Shown: positions 13,626-22,806 of the stretch, piece by piece
How positions within the stretch are numbered: the stretch's first letter is position 1
Layout of the letters: every line of letters begins with the position of its first letter
From: Thioalkalivibrio sp.
Lineage (GTDB): Bacteria; Pseudomonadota; Gammaproteobacteria; Ectothiorhodospirales; Ectothiorhodospiraceae
Assembly: GCA_003550945.1 (NCBI GenBank)
Contig: PULL01000308.1
Coordinates: forward strand, 1-24,517
Direction of reading: 5' to 3'
DNA: 24,517 bases
Translations under genes and position numbers: made by a program
The notes under the pieces: generated by a model
Seen by the model: the letters and a program-made list of their open reading frames with translations, nothing else
Databases searched by the model: none
What the model was told of the DNA's origin: nothing

Positions 13626-15003
13626 ACGCAAGGACAAGGATCCCGTGTTCGGGCGACTGGACGACCTCGACGACGTGTCGAGCCTGCCACTCGGCCTGCG
13701 CAACGGCGGGCCCGCGCACCGGGGTGGGGCGGCCGATGCCAAGCCACGCGCCGCTGCAGAAAGCCGCGGGGGTGCGCGCCGTGACGACACGGCCGAACCC
13801 GGTCCGGCGATATCGGTCGTCAGCAGCCTGACCAACCGCACCCAGTCGGCGCCGCATGAAATGGATGAAACGGCCCCGGGACATCCGGGTGTCGCGATGC
13901 GCTTTGCCCGCGAGAGGCTGGGGCTGGACGCAGCCGATCTCGCCGCGCGTACACGGCTCTCCCGCAGGATCATCGAAGACCTCGAGTCGAACCGCTTCGA
14001 CGCGATGCCCCCGGCCTACGTGCGCGGCTACATGCGGGCGGTGGCGCGCGAACTGGACGGCGATGCGGACGTCTGGATCCGTTCCTACGAGGGGATGGGT
14101 TTCTCGGAACCCGTTCTCAAGGCCACGGTGCACCGGAACGCCTCCGCGCGCTGGGGGCTGAGTCGCGGGGTCTGGGGCCTGATGGTCGGGGCGATCCTGG
14201 TTTCGGCGCTGGGGTTGGGCGTGTACGCCTGGACCGAAGGCGATGGCGCCAGCCCCGTGGCCAGCTTCACGGGCTGGTTCAGCGATACCGCGCAGCGCTT
14301 CGTGAGAGCGGCGCCCGAGGCCGCGTCCGAGCCCGAGCCGGACCCGCCACCCCCGCCGGCGCGCGAAACCGCGCAGGAGCTGCAGTGGGTGCCTGGGCCG
14401 GAGCCTGTCGGGCCCTTGGCCGAACCACTGGACCTCGACGGCGGGCTGGCGCCGCCGGTCCCTCCAGCGCAGGAGCCCGAACAGGCATTGCCGCATGCCG
14501 AACCGGCCGCGCCAGCCGCCGAACCTCAACACGAACCGGGGCCGGCGCAGAGGGAATCGACGGTCGCTGAACCCGCCGTGACAGTGCCACCAGAGCCGGA
14601 GGTCACCGTGGCGCCACAGCCCGAAGTGGCCGCGGAACCCGCGACCAGACCGGAACGGGCTGACGACCCGCAGGCCGAGACGCCGGCAGCACCGAATGCA
14701 GCGCCGATCACCGCAGCGCCGGCCCCGCGCGCGGAGGAACCAGCAGTGCCCGCCGAACGGAGCGCCCTGAGCCTGTCCTTCGACGGAACGTCGTGGATCG
14801 AAGTCCGTTCGGCATCGGACCGGGTGGCGCTGCGTGGCATTTTCCACGCAGGCGACGAGCGCAATGTGGTAGTGGAGATGCCCGCACGGGTGATTCTCGG
14901 CAATGCGCCCGCCGTTCGGCTGAGCCGGGACGGCCGCCCCGTGGCGCTGGAGGCGCACACCCGTGAAGATCGCACGGCCCGCCTGAACCTGGGCGCCGAC
15001 TGA
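13618..15003 (+). CDS. rodZ: RodZ, cell-shape protein linking MreB to the membrane
   Basis: RodZ is an inner-membrane protein whose cytoplasmic helix-turn-helix binds MreB. The 461-residue reading has an N-terminal extension of about 80 polar residues, then the HTH domain (ARERLGLDAADLAARTRL, then PPAYVRGYMRAVAREL). A single transmembrane helix (about residues 184-204) follows. Next come about 150 residues of Pro/Ala/Glu-rich periplasmic linker and a C-terminal DUF4115-type beta domain (LSLSFDGTSWIEVR). GTG 13618 is chosen because GGAG lies 7 bases upstream and it overlaps pilW; ATG 13861 would remove the extension and is the alternative. Here hisS follows directly; ispG, which lies between them in E. 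coli, is absent. Confidence 0.9.
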   Translation: MVERKDKDPVFGRLDDLDDVSSLPLGLRNGGPAHRGGAADAKPRAAAESRGGARRDDTAEPGPAISVVSSLTNRTQSAPHEMDETAPGHPGVAMRFARERLGLDAADLAARTRLSRRIIEDLESNRFDAMPPAYVRGYMRAVARELDGDADVWIRSYEGMGFSEPVLKATVHRNASARWGLSRGVWGLMVGAILVSALGLGVYAWTEGDGASPVASFTGWFSDTAQRFVRAAPEAASEPEPDPPPPPARETAQELQWVPGPEPVGPLAEPLDLDGGLAPPVPPAQEPEQALPHAEPAAPAAEPQHEPGPAQRESTVAEPAVTVPPEPEVTVAPQPEVAAEPATRPERADDPQAETPAAPNAAPITAAPAPRAEEPAVPAERSALSLSFDGTSWIEVRSASDRVALRGIFHAGDERNVVVEMPARVILGNAPAVRLSRDGRPVALEAHTREDRTARLNLGAD

Positions 15004-15046
15004 TGCACCCGTCGCCAACCTGCAGCGCCGGCGCCGTGGGGCCGGC

Positions 15047-16330
15047 ATGAAGGCGATTCAGTCGATCCGGGGAATGCATGACATTCTTCCCGATGCGGTG
15101 CATGTGTGGCAGGACCTCGAGGACCGCATACGCCATCTGCTCGAGGCCTACGGCTACCAGGAGATACGCCTGCCCGCAGTGGAGTTCACGGAGCTCTTCG
15201 CACGCTCCATCGGCGACGTCACCGATATCGTCGAGAAGGAGATGTATACGTTCGAGGATCGCAACGGCGATCTGCTGAGCCTGCGCCCCGAGGGCACCGC
15301 GGGCTGCGTTCGCGCGGGGATCGAGCACGGTCTGCTGCACAACCAGGTGCAGCGGCTCTGGTACAAGGGGCCGATGTTCCGGCACGAGCGGCCGCAAAAG
15401 GGCCGGTACCGTCAGTTCCACCAGGTCGGTATCGAAGTGTTCGGAATTCCCGGCCCGGATGTCGACGCGGAATTGCTGGCCTTTACGGCCAGGCTCTGGA
15501 AGGCGCTGGGGCTGCGCAACCTGCGCCTGGAGATCAACACGCTCGGCACCCCCGCGAGCCGCGCGCGTTACCGGGACCGGCTGATCGCCTATTTCGAATC
15601 CCATCGTGATTCGCTGGATCCCGAGGCGCTGCGCCGCCTGCACGAGAATCCGCTGCGCCTTCTGGACAGCAAGCATCCCGATACCGCGGCCGTGGCGCGC
15701 GGCGCACCGACGCTGCTGGATGATCTGGATGCCGAGTCCCGTACGCATTTCGACACCTTGCTGGCGCAGCTCGACGCGCTCGGCATCGCCTACACGCACA
15801 ACCCGCGGCTGGTGCGCGGCCTCGACTACTACACCCACACGGTGTTCGAGTGGATCACCGACGAACTCGGCGCACAGGGCACGGTCTGTGCAGGTGGGCG
15901 CTACGACGGTCTGGTCGAGCAGCTGGGCGGGCGGGCCACGCCCGCCATCGGCCTTGCGATGGGGCTGGAGCGTCTGGTGGCCCTGCTGATCGACCAGGGC
16001 GTGGTGAAGCCCCCGCCCGGGCCGGACATCTACCTCGTTGTGCCCGGCGGAGCCGGTACGGGCCGCGAAGCCCTGGCATTTGCCGAACACCTGCGTAATG
16101 AGCTCCCCACGCTGCGCCTGGTATTGAACTGCGGTGGCGGCAGCATGAAGGCGCAGATGAAAAAGGCCGACAGGACGGGTGCCCGCTACGCGGTTATCCT
16201 TGGGCCCGACGAAATTGCCGCGGGCACGGTCGTATTGAAGCCGCTGCGCGATTCCGACGCCGGGCAGTTGACGCTGGCCCAGCAGGATCTGCCGGCACTG
16301 ATGCGCGCGCGGCTCGACAGACAACCCTGA
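15047..16330 (+). CDS. hisS: Histidyl-tRNA synthetase
   Basis: HisS charges tRNA-His as a class II dimer. The 427-residue protein opens with QSIRGMHDILPD, has motif 2 (YKGPMFRHERPQKGRYRQFHQ), the histidine-A motifs (LVRGLDYYTHTVFEW, and CAGGRYDGLVEQLGG), motif 3 (AIGLAMGLERL), and a C-terminal anticodon-binding domain. The length is normal. It follows rodZ by 43 bases and precedes yfgM by 11, probably in one transcript. Confidence 0.98.
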   Translation: MKAIQSIRGMHDILPDAVHVWQDLEDRIRHLLEAYGYQEIRLPAVEFTELFARSIGDVTDIVEKEMYTFEDRNGDLLSLRPEGTAGCVRAGIEHGLLHNQVQRLWYKGPMFRHERPQKGRYRQFHQVGIEVFGIPGPDVDAELLAFTARLWKALGLRNLRLEINTLGTPASRARYRDRLIAYFESHRDSLDPEALRRLHENPLRLLDSKHPDTAAVARGAPTLLDDLDAESRTHFDTLLAQLDALGIAYTHNPRLVRGLDYYTHTVFEWITDELGAQGTVCAGGRYDGLVEQLGGRATPAIGLAMGLERLVALLIDQGVVKPPPGPDIYLVVPGGAGTGREALAFAEHLRNELPTLRLVLNCGGGSMKAQMKKADRTGARYAVILGPDEIAAGTVVLKPLRDSDAGQLTLAQQDLPALMRARLDRQP

Positions 16331-16341
16331 GGACCGGAAAG

Positions 16342-16956
16342 ATGAGTTACCTCACCGACGAGGAAAAAGCGGAACGAATCAAAGAGTGGTGGAAAGACAA
16401 CGGGGCCGCGATCATCGGCGGGCTGGTGATTGGCATCGCCGGACTGTTTGGCTGGAACTGGTGGACCGATCGCCAGGACGAGCGGGCCGAGGCCGCGTCG
16501 GAGCTGTTCACCATGGTGCTGTCTCACGTGGAGGCTGGGCAGTACATGCAGGCCTCCGCGCTGGCGACCGAGCTTGCCGAGAAAGGGCGCCGCACGCCCT
16601 ACGCATCGATGGGCTGGGCGTTGATGGCCGACGTCGCAGTGCGGCAGGGAGACCCCGAACGAGCGATTCACGCGCTGGAGCAGGCGCGGGAGATGGCGCG
16701 CGACAAGGGCTACCGACAGATCATCGCGCTGCGCCTGGCGCGGCACCTGGTCGCGGCGGAGCGCCTGAGCGAGGCCGAGGGCGCGCTGGCCGATGTCACC
16801 TCGGAGGCGTTCGCCGGTCTGCGTGCGGAGGTGCGCGGTGATATCGCCCGCGCCCGGGGCGACAGCGAACAGGCACGGCAGCACTACGAGGAAGCCCTCG
16901 CTGCGGGACACGATACGGAGTTTCTGCGCCTGAAGCTCGATGAGCTCTCGGTCTGA
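16342..16956 (+). CDS. yfgM: YfgM family tetratricopeptide membrane protein
   Basis: YfgM is an inner-membrane, periplasm-facing TPR protein that in E. coli associates with the SecYEG translocon and the chaperone PpiD. The 204-residue protein starts MSYLTDEEKAERIKEWWKDNG, then has one transmembrane helix (about residues 24-42, AAIIGGLVIGIAGLFGWNWW) and TPR-like helical repeats after residue 50. The GGAAAG site precedes ATG. It lies 11 bases after hisS, in the hisS-yfgM-bamB-der order typical of gammaproteobacteria. Confidence 0.93.
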   Translation: MSYLTDEEKAERIKEWWKDNGAAIIGGLVIGIAGLFGWNWWTDRQDERAEAASELFTMVLSHVEAGQYMQASALATELAEKGRRTPYASMGWALMADVAVRQGDPERAIHALEQAREMARDKGYRQIIALRLARHLVAAERLSEAEGALADVTSEAFAGLRAEVRGDIARARGDSEQARQHYEEALAAGHDTEFLRLKLDELSV

Positions 16957-17041
16957 CCACGATGCCGCCACACGTCCCCCCTTTCTCGTGAGCGGGAAGG
17001 CGGGGCATTCACGTTTTGCACGCCAAGAGTAACCGCCGAAC

Positions 17042-18214
17042 ATGATCGCTGCTGCACTGCGTTCCGGGCTTCTCGCCGTGATGGTCCTCTCGCTCTCCGC
17101 CTGCGGGCTGTGGACCCGCGACACCACGGAGCGTCCCGCCCCGCTGCCCGAGTTCGCGGCGGAGGGAACCCCCCAGACCCTGTGGTCGCGGTCGATCGGC
17201 CGCGGCGGCGACCGCTTCCTCTGGCAGATGCAGCCCGGCTTGACCGACGACCTCGTGATCGCGGCCGACGTCCGTGGCCGGGTCACCGCGCTGGATCGGA
17301 ATTCGGGAAGCCAGCGCTGGGAGACCCGCCTGCGCGACGTGCAGGTGGCCTCGGGCATGGGCGTCGGCGGCGGCATCGCGGTGCTCGGAACCCTGGACGG
17401 TCTCGCGATCGCACTGAACCTCGACGACGGCGACGAGATCTGGCGCACGCAGCTTTCGAGCGAGGTCGTCGCGCTGTCCGCGGTCGCGGGTGGCCAGGTG
17501 GTCGTCAGGACCAACGACGGTCGTCTGCACGCGCTGGACGCGGCCTCCGGGACGACCCGCTGGACGGTGCTGCGCACCACCCCCGCGCTGAGCCTGCGGG
17601 GCGCGCACGCGCCGCAGATGCTCCCCGGAAGGGTGCTCGCGAGTTTCGACACCGGACGCCTTCTGATGCTTGGTGCAGCGCGAGGCAACGTGCTTTGGGA
17701 AGCCACCATCGGGATTCCCTCCGGGCGCTCTGAACTGGAACGTCTGATCGACGCCGATGGCCATATCCCGATCTACCGCGGCGCCGGCTTCGCGTCGACC
17801 TACCAGGGGCGGCTGGTGGCGGTCGCGCTGGACAGCGGTGACCCGATCTGGGCCCGGGATTTCTCCTCCTATCAGGGCGGCGACATCGACACGCAGTCCG
17901 AGGTGCTGGTGATGACGGCGGCGGACAGCCACGTCTGGGGTCTTGACCCGCGCAACGGCGGCGACCTCTGGCAGCAGCGCGATCTGCGCCTGCGCGGTGT
18001 CACCGCACCGGTGGCCGTTGGCAACCAGGCCGTGGTCGGGGATTATCAGGGCTACCTGCACTGGCTGAGCCTGGACGACGGACGCCTATTGGCGCGGGTT
18101 CGCGCGGGTCGTGGCGCGATCGTCAGCCGCCCGGTGCTGGCTGACGGCGTGCTTTACGTGGTTTCCGGTAACGGGCAGGTCAGTGCGATCCGTGCGCGCA
18201 TCGGCGATGACTGA
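17042..18214 (+). CDS. bamB: BamB, outer-membrane assembly lipoprotein
   Basis: BamB is a lipoprotein subunit of the BAM beta-barrel assembly complex. The 390-residue protein has a short signal peptide ending in the lipobox LSAC with lipidated Cys21 (MIAAALRSGLLAVMVLSLSAC), then an eight-bladed-propeller style PQQ-repeat array. Typical blade signatures include GRVTALDRNSGSQRWETRL, DGDEIWRTQL, DGRLHALDAASGTTRW and LWQQRDLRLRG. It is preceded by 85 bases after yfgM with no strong site, and followed by der after 60 bases. Confidence 0.95.
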   Translation: MIAAALRSGLLAVMVLSLSACGLWTRDTTERPAPLPEFAAEGTPQTLWSRSIGRGGDRFLWQMQPGLTDDLVIAADVRGRVTALDRNSGSQRWETRLRDVQVASGMGVGGGIAVLGTLDGLAIALNLDDGDEIWRTQLSSEVVALSAVAGGQVVVRTNDGRLHALDAASGTTRWTVLRTTPALSLRGAHAPQMLPGRVLASFDTGRLLMLGAARGNVLWEATIGIPSGRSELERLIDADGHIPIYRGAGFASTYQGRLVAVALDSGDPIWARDFSSYQGGDIDTQSEVLVMTAADSHVWGLDPRNGGDLWQQRDLRLRGVTAPVAVGNQAVVGDYQGYLHWLSLDDGRLLARVRAGRGAIVSRPVLADGVLYVVSGNGQVSAIRARIGDD

Positions 18215-18274
18215 GGCCGGTTTCTGGCGGCACCGTTCCGTTTCCGCACAGGGTGTTCTCGTGGAGGCTCCGGG

Positions 18275-19702
18275 ATGATCCCGGTGATCGCCCTCGTCGG
18301 GCGTCCCAACGTCGGCAAGTCCACTCTCTTCAACCAGTTGACGCGTTCCCGGGACGCGCTGGTGGCCGATCTCCCCGGGCTCACGCGGGACCGCCAGTAC
18401 GGCATCGGCCGGGTCGGCGGTTTCCCGTACATGGTGGTCGACACCGGGGGTCTTTCCGGCGAGGCCGAGACCATGGACGCCGCGATGGCCCAGCAGACGC
18501 GGCAGGCCATCGCCGAGGCGGACCTCGTGCTGCTGATGGTCGACGCACGATCCGGCTTGACCGCGCTGGACGACGCGATCGCACGCGGGCTGCGCAGCGA
18601 CGGCGTACGCGCGCTGCTGGTCGCAAACAAGACCGATGGCCTCGATATCGATTCGGCCACCGCGGAATTCCACGCACTGGGTCTGGGGCCGATACTGCCG
18701 ATCGCGGCCGCACACGGGCGCGGGGTGACCGCCCTGATGCATCGGGTGCGCGAGGAACTCGACGTGCAGCAGGCGGAGGCGGGCGCGGAAGGGGAACCGC
18801 CCGTGGTGGACCACGAAGCCCTCGACCGCTGGCCCGGCATACGGGTGGCGCTCGTTGGCCGCCCCAATGTCGGGAAATCCACCCTGATCAACCGGTTGCT
18901 CGGCGAGGAGCGGGTGCTGGCAACGCCGATTGCAGGCACCACGCGCGACAGCATCTTCATCCCGTTCTCCCGCGATGGCCAGGACTACACGCTGATCGAC
19001 ACCGCCGGGGTCCGGCGCCGGGCCCGGGTGCACGATACCGTGGAAAAGTTCAGCGTGATCAAGACGCTGAAGGCGATCGAGGCTGCGCACGTGGTGATCA
19101 TGGTGCTCGATGCCCAGGCCGGCATCGCGGACCAGGACGCGCATCTGCTGGGCATGGTGCTGGATGCCGGCAGGGCGCTGGTGCTCGCGGTGAACAAGTG
19201 GGACGGGCTTGATGCCGACACCCGCGACACGGTGCGGCAGGACCTCGAACGCAAACTCGGTTTCCTGCGTTTCGCGCGGCTCCGGATGATCTCGGCCCTG
19301 CACGGCAGCAATGTCGGACACCTGCTCGAGGACGTGCGCGAGGCCTACGCCAGCGCGTTCGTGGAGCTGTCTACGCCGCAGCTGTCCCGATTGCTGGAAT
19401 CGGCGCTGGCCGAACATCAGCCGCCGCTGGTCGGGCACCGCCGGATCAAGCTCCGCTATGCCCACCAGGGCGGACAGAATCCGCCGGTGATCGTGATCCA
19501 CGGCAACCAGACCGAAGCCCTTCCGGCGAGCTACAAGCGGTTTCTGGAGAACTTCTTCCGCAGCCACCTGCGTCTGGTGGGTACGCCGCTGCGGCTGGAG
19601 TTCAGGACCGGCAAGAACCCGTTTGCCGGCCGCAGGAACGTGTTGACCGAGCGGCAGCAGCGCAAACGCAAGCGCCTGCTGCGGCACGTGAAACGGCGTT
19701 GA
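18275..19702 (+). CDS. der: Der (EngA), ribosome-associated GTPase
   Basis: Der is a tandem-GTPase protein needed for 50S ribosome assembly. The 475-residue product has two G domains: P-loop 1 GRPNVGKSTLFNQL near residues 9-22, and P-loop 2 GRPNVGKSTLINRLLGEE near residues 194-211. Both have DTAG/DTGG switch motifs and NKXD-type specificity motifs (NKTDG, NKWDG). A C-terminal KH-like domain (RIKLRYAHQGGQNPPVIVIHGNQ) follows, with a basic tail RQQRKRKRLLRHVKRR. GGAGG lies upstream of ATG. The next gene starts 8 bases after the stop. Confidence 0.98.
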   Translation: MIPVIALVGRPNVGKSTLFNQLTRSRDALVADLPGLTRDRQYGIGRVGGFPYMVVDTGGLSGEAETMDAAMAQQTRQAIAEADLVLLMVDARSGLTALDDAIARGLRSDGVRALLVANKTDGLDIDSATAEFHALGLGPILPIAAAHGRGVTALMHRVREELDVQQAEAGAEGEPPVVDHEALDRWPGIRVALVGRPNVGKSTLINRLLGEERVLATPIAGTTRDSIFIPFSRDGQDYTLIDTAGVRRRARVHDTVEKFSVIKTLKAIEAAHVVIMVLDAQAGIADQDAHLLGMVLDAGRALVLAVNKWDGLDADTRDTVRQDLERKLGFLRFARLRMISALHGSNVGHLLEDVREAYASAFVELSTPQLSRLLESALAEHQPPLVGHRRIKLRYAHQGGQNPPVIVIHGNQTEALPASYKRFLENFFRSHLRLVGTPLRLEFRTGKNPFAGRRNVLTERQQRKRKRLLRHVKRR

Positions 19703-19710
19703 GTTCGCTT

Positions 19711-20874
19711 ATGCCACCGCTGTCGGGCCGTGCCGCGGCGATGGAGCCGTTCCGGGTGATGCAGGTGCTGGCCCGGGCGCAGGCGCTGGAGGCCGCGGGC
19801 CGGGACGTGATTCACCTGGAGGTGGGCGAGCCGGACTTCCCCACGCCGGAAGCGGTGCTCGCGGCGGCGGTGGATGCCATGGCCTCGGGCATGGTCCGGT
19901 ACACGCCCGCGCACGGCACTGCGGCACTGCGCGAGGCGATCGCCGGAGACTACCGGAGGCTCTACGGGCTGCAAATCGACCCGGAACGCGTGATGGTCAC
20001 CAGCGGTGCCTCCGCGGCGATCCTGCTCGCGCTCGCGGCCGGGACCGACGCGGGCGATGCGGTGCTGCTGCCGGATCCCGGCTACGCCTGCAACCGGCAG
20101 TTCGTCACGGCCCTTGGCGGCCGGCCGGTGCCGGTGGCCGTGCCGCCCGAATCCGGATTCCAGCCGACGGCCGCCCAGATCGCGGCCGCCTGGCGCCCGG
20201 ATACCCGCGCGGTGATGCTGGCCTCGCCGGCGAATCCGACCGGCACGCTGCTGGCACCGGAGGAACTGGTCGCAATCGCCGAGATCGTGCGCGAGCGCAA
20301 TGGCGTGCTGATCATGGACGAAATCTACGGACGGCTGGTCTTCGACCGGGTCGCCGAGACGGCACTGTCGCGGGTACCCGACGCGGTGATCGTGAACAGC
20401 TTCTCCAAGTACTACGCCATGACCGGCTGGCGCCTCGGCTGGATGGTGGTTCCGGAAGACTGGGTCGAACCGGTGCGCCGTCTCGCGCAGAACCTGTTCG
20501 TCGCCCCGCCGACCGTGGCCCAGGTGGCGGCGCTGGCGGCTTTCGAGCCCGAGACCGAGGCGCTGCTGCAGCGGAGGGTGCAGGAACTCCGTGCCCGGCG
20601 CGACCTTCTGCTGGAGGCGCTGCCCGAACTGGGTTTCGAGCTGCGCGCGCGGCCCGAGGGCGCCTTCTACCTCTATGCCGACAGCCGCGCCCACGGCCCC
20701 GATTCGGAGGCCCTGTGTGACCGGATTCTGAGCGAAGCGGGGGTGGCGCTGACGCCGGGCACGGACTTCAGCCCCGGCTCCGGACGCAACCACATCCGCA
20801 TCGCGTATACCCAGCCGCGCGCTCGCCTGGAGGAGGCCGTTGCACGGTTGCGGCCTGTGCTCGCCACGGGCTGA
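19711..20874 (+). CDS. Class I/II pyridoxal-phosphate aminotransferase
   Basis: A fold-type I aminotransferase of aspartate/alanine-aminotransferase type. From ATG 19711 it has 387 residues. Visible family motifs are HLEVGEPDFPTP, GASAAILLALAAGTD, ASPANPTGTLL, DEIYGRLVF and the PLP-lysine motif NSFSKYYAMTGWRLGW, followed by the substrate-binding arginine region NHIRIAYTQP. The substrate cannot be assigned. It lies 8 bases after der, and a TTG codon overlapping the der stop is in frame (19699) but the ATG is preferred. It is convergent with the acyl-CoA synthetase, with a 7-base gap and no terminator room. Confidence 0.9.
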   Translation: MPPLSGRAAAMEPFRVMQVLARAQALEAAGRDVIHLEVGEPDFPTPEAVLAAAVDAMASGMVRYTPAHGTAALREAIAGDYRRLYGLQIDPERVMVTSGASAAILLALAAGTDAGDAVLLPDPGYACNRQFVTALGGRPVPVAVPPESGFQPTAAQIAAAWRPDTRAVMLASPANPTGTLLAPEELVAIAEIVRERNGVLIMDEIYGRLVFDRVAETALSRVPDAVIVNSFSKYYAMTGWRLGWMVVPEDWVEPVRRLAQNLFVAPPTVAQVAALAAFEPETEALLQRRVQELRARRDLLLEALPELGFELRARPEGAFYLYADSRAHGPDSEALCDRILSEAGVALTPGTDFSPGSGRNHIRIAYTQPRARLEEAVARLRPVLATG

Positions 20875-20881
20875 GGGGCGC

Positions 20882-22696
20882 TCAGCTGTCCGCGTAGTCC
20901 GCGTACGCGGCTTCGACCTCGTCGCGGAAGTTGTCGACGATGCGTTCGCGCTTCATCTTCAGCGTTGGGGTCAGCAGGCCCTGGTCGACTGTCCACGGCT
21001 CGCGCAGCGGGATCAGGCGCCGGATGCGCGCGTAGCCGGGGAAGTCGTTCAACTGGCGGTTGACGCGGGTCAGCAGGCTGCGCTCGACGAAGCGGCTGCG
21101 CAGATCCTCGTCGCTGGCCGGGTCGACGTCGAGTTCGGCGGCCACCTCGCGCCAGGTGTCCGGATTCAGCACCACCAGCGCCGACAGGAACGGCCGCCCC
21201 TCGCCGACGATCAGCACCTGTTCGAACAGGCTGTCGAGCTGGATCGCCATCTCCATGTCGGCCGGGGGCAGTTTCTCGCCGTTGCCGAGCACGATGATGT
21301 CCTTGATCCGCCCGGTGATGAAGATGTGTCCCTGTTCGTCGAAGCGGGCCTTGTCGCCGGTGTGCAGCCAGCCGTCGTCGTCGATCGCCGCCTTCGTGGC
21401 TTCTTCGTTCTGCCAGTAGCCGAGCATCACCGAGGGGCTGCGGGTCAGCAGTTCGTCTTTGGGGCCGATGCGGACCTCCACCCCCGGCAGCGGCGTGCCG
21501 ATGGAGGCGGGCAGGTTGTCGTCCGGACGGTTCGCGCTGACCACGGGGCTGGATTCGGTCAGGCCGTAGCCGTGATAGACGGGCAGCCCCAGACCGATGA
21601 AGAAGCGCGCGATCGGGGGCGGCAGTGGCGCGCCTCCGCAGACCGCGTACTGCATGCGGCCGCCAAGGCGGTCCCGTACCTTCCGGGCCACCAGGCGGTC
21701 CAGCAGCGGCCAGAGCAGCATGCGCGGCGACCAGCCCCCGCGCCGCTGAGCGTGTTCGAACCGGGCCCAGCCGGTATCGATCGTGAGCCGGAACAGCGTT
21801 CGCGCGAACGCCGATTTCTGCTTCAGGCCGGCCTGGATCTTCGCGTACACGCTTTCGTAGATCCGGGGCACGGAGATCAGCACGGTCGGGCGGACCACGG
21901 TCAGGTCTTCGCCCAGCTGCGGAATCGACCGGGCGAAGGCCACCTCCGCGCCGATCATCATCGGCAGGTAGCAGCCGGCGGTGCGTTCCAGCGTGTGCGA
22001 CAGCGGCAGAAAAGAGAGGAAGACGTCGTCCTGGTTCAGCGGTCCGCACTGCGCGGCTGCATGCGCATTGAACAGGATGTTGCGGTGCGACAGCATCACG
22101 CCCTTGGGGCGGCCGGTGGTGCCCGAGGTGTAGACGATGGTCGCCAGTGCGTCCGGATCGACCGACCGGGTGATCAGGTCGCCGTGCAGCCCGAACAGCC
22201 AGTCGGAGGCCATTTTCAAGCGCGGGTCGCCGGGCAGGTCCTCGTCCTCGATGCTGTGCAACGAGATGATGCTCTGCACCGTCGGCATTCGATCGAGCGC
22301 CGGAGCAATGCGGCGCCACTGGATCTTGCCTTCCACCAGCAGCAGTTTTACGCCCGCCTGTTCCAGGATATAGGCGATATTGTCGGCGCGGTCGTCGGTG
22401 TACAGTGGGATGGTGATCAGGCCGAGGCCCAGCGCCGCCTGGTCGAAGGTCACCCACTCCCGGCAATTGCGCAGCATCATCGCGACGCGGTCGCCCGGTT
22501 CGAGCCCTTCGCGGCGCAGTGCGAACTGCCAGCGCCCCACCTCCGCCTCGACGTCGGCCCAAGTGCACTTCACCCAGTCCCCGCGGGCGTGATCGTACTG
22601 GCGGTAGGCAACCTTCGTCGGGTTGGCGCGCACCCGCTCGCGGAACAGGCCGGCCAGGCTTTCCGCCCTTTCCGGGGTGATCACGGACGTGGTCAT
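20882..22696 (-). CDS. Long-chain acyl-CoA synthetase (AMP-forming)
   Basis: An ATP-dependent acyl-CoA ligase of the FadD/FadD15-like (FAA1-type) group that activates long-chain fatty acids. From ATG 22696 (GGAG upstream) the protein has 604 residues. Visible blocks are the P-loop-like ATIVYTSGTTGRPKGVMLSH, PLSHTLERTAGCY, GGAPLPPPIARFF, YHGYGLTESSP (A5), DDDGWLHTGDKARFDEQGHI (A7) and GRIKDIIVLGNGEKLPP. The Lys in TLKMKRERI near the C-terminus is the adenylation-lysine candidate. The open frame runs back to 22864 through the palindromic repeat and is not coding there. Confidence 0.92.
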   Translation of the reverse strand: MTTSVITPERAESLAGLFRERVRANPTKVAYRQYDHARGDWVKCTWADVEAEVGRWQFALRREGLEPGDRVAMMLRNCREWVTFDQAALGLGLITIPLYTDDRADNIAYILEQAGVKLLLVEGKIQWRRIAPALDRMPTVQSIISLHSIEDEDLPGDPRLKMASDWLFGLHGDLITRSVDPDALATIVYTSGTTGRPKGVMLSHRNILFNAHAAAQCGPLNQDDVFLSFLPLSHTLERTAGCYLPMMIGAEVAFARSIPQLGEDLTVVRPTVLISVPRIYESVYAKIQAGLKQKSAFARTLFRLTIDTGWARFEHAQRRGGWSPRMLLWPLLDRLVARKVRDRLGGRMQYAVCGGAPLPPPIARFFIGLGLPVYHGYGLTESSPVVSANRPDDNLPASIGTPLPGVEVRIGPKDELLTRSPSVMLGYWQNEEATKAAIDDDGWLHTGDKARFDEQGHIFITGRIKDIIVLGNGEKLPPADMEMAIQLDSLFEQVLIVGEGRPFLSALVVLNPDTWREVAAELDVDPASDEDLRSRFVERSLLTRVNRQLNDFPGYARIRRLIPLREPWTVDQGLLTPTLKMKRERIVDNFRDEVEAAYADYADS

Positions 22697-22740
22697 GTCG
22701 CTCCTTGCAGCAATGCGGCCCCCGCGAGGGTAGTGTCCGC

Positions 22741-22771
22741 GTTTTACCGGTTGGCGCGTGGGAGCGCAACC
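22741..22771 (-). promoter_or_regulatory. Candidate promoter of the acyl-CoA synthetase with an inverted repeat
   Basis: On the minus strand TTGCGC (22769-22764) and TAAAAC (22746-22741) are 17 bases apart, about 45 bases before the start. An imperfect inverted repeat (22749-22757 against 22764-22771, one bulge) covers the -35 element and could be an operator. Fatty-acid regulators such as FadR or PsrA use sites of this sort, but I do not see their exact motif. Confidence 0.4.
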
Positions 22772-22806
22772 GTGGTGGGTTTTTGTGCGCCAGTCCTTAC
22801 CCCGCC

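Noticed and set aside
12159..13973. 604-codon minus-strand open frame across rlmN, pilW and rodZ
   Set aside because: It spans three well-recognised plus-strand genes and reads as low-complexity Arg/Ser text.
14330..14760. Tandem repeat array inside rodZ
   Set aside because: The Pro/Glu/Ala-rich stretch is compositional bias of a periplasmic linker with no fixed repeat unit.
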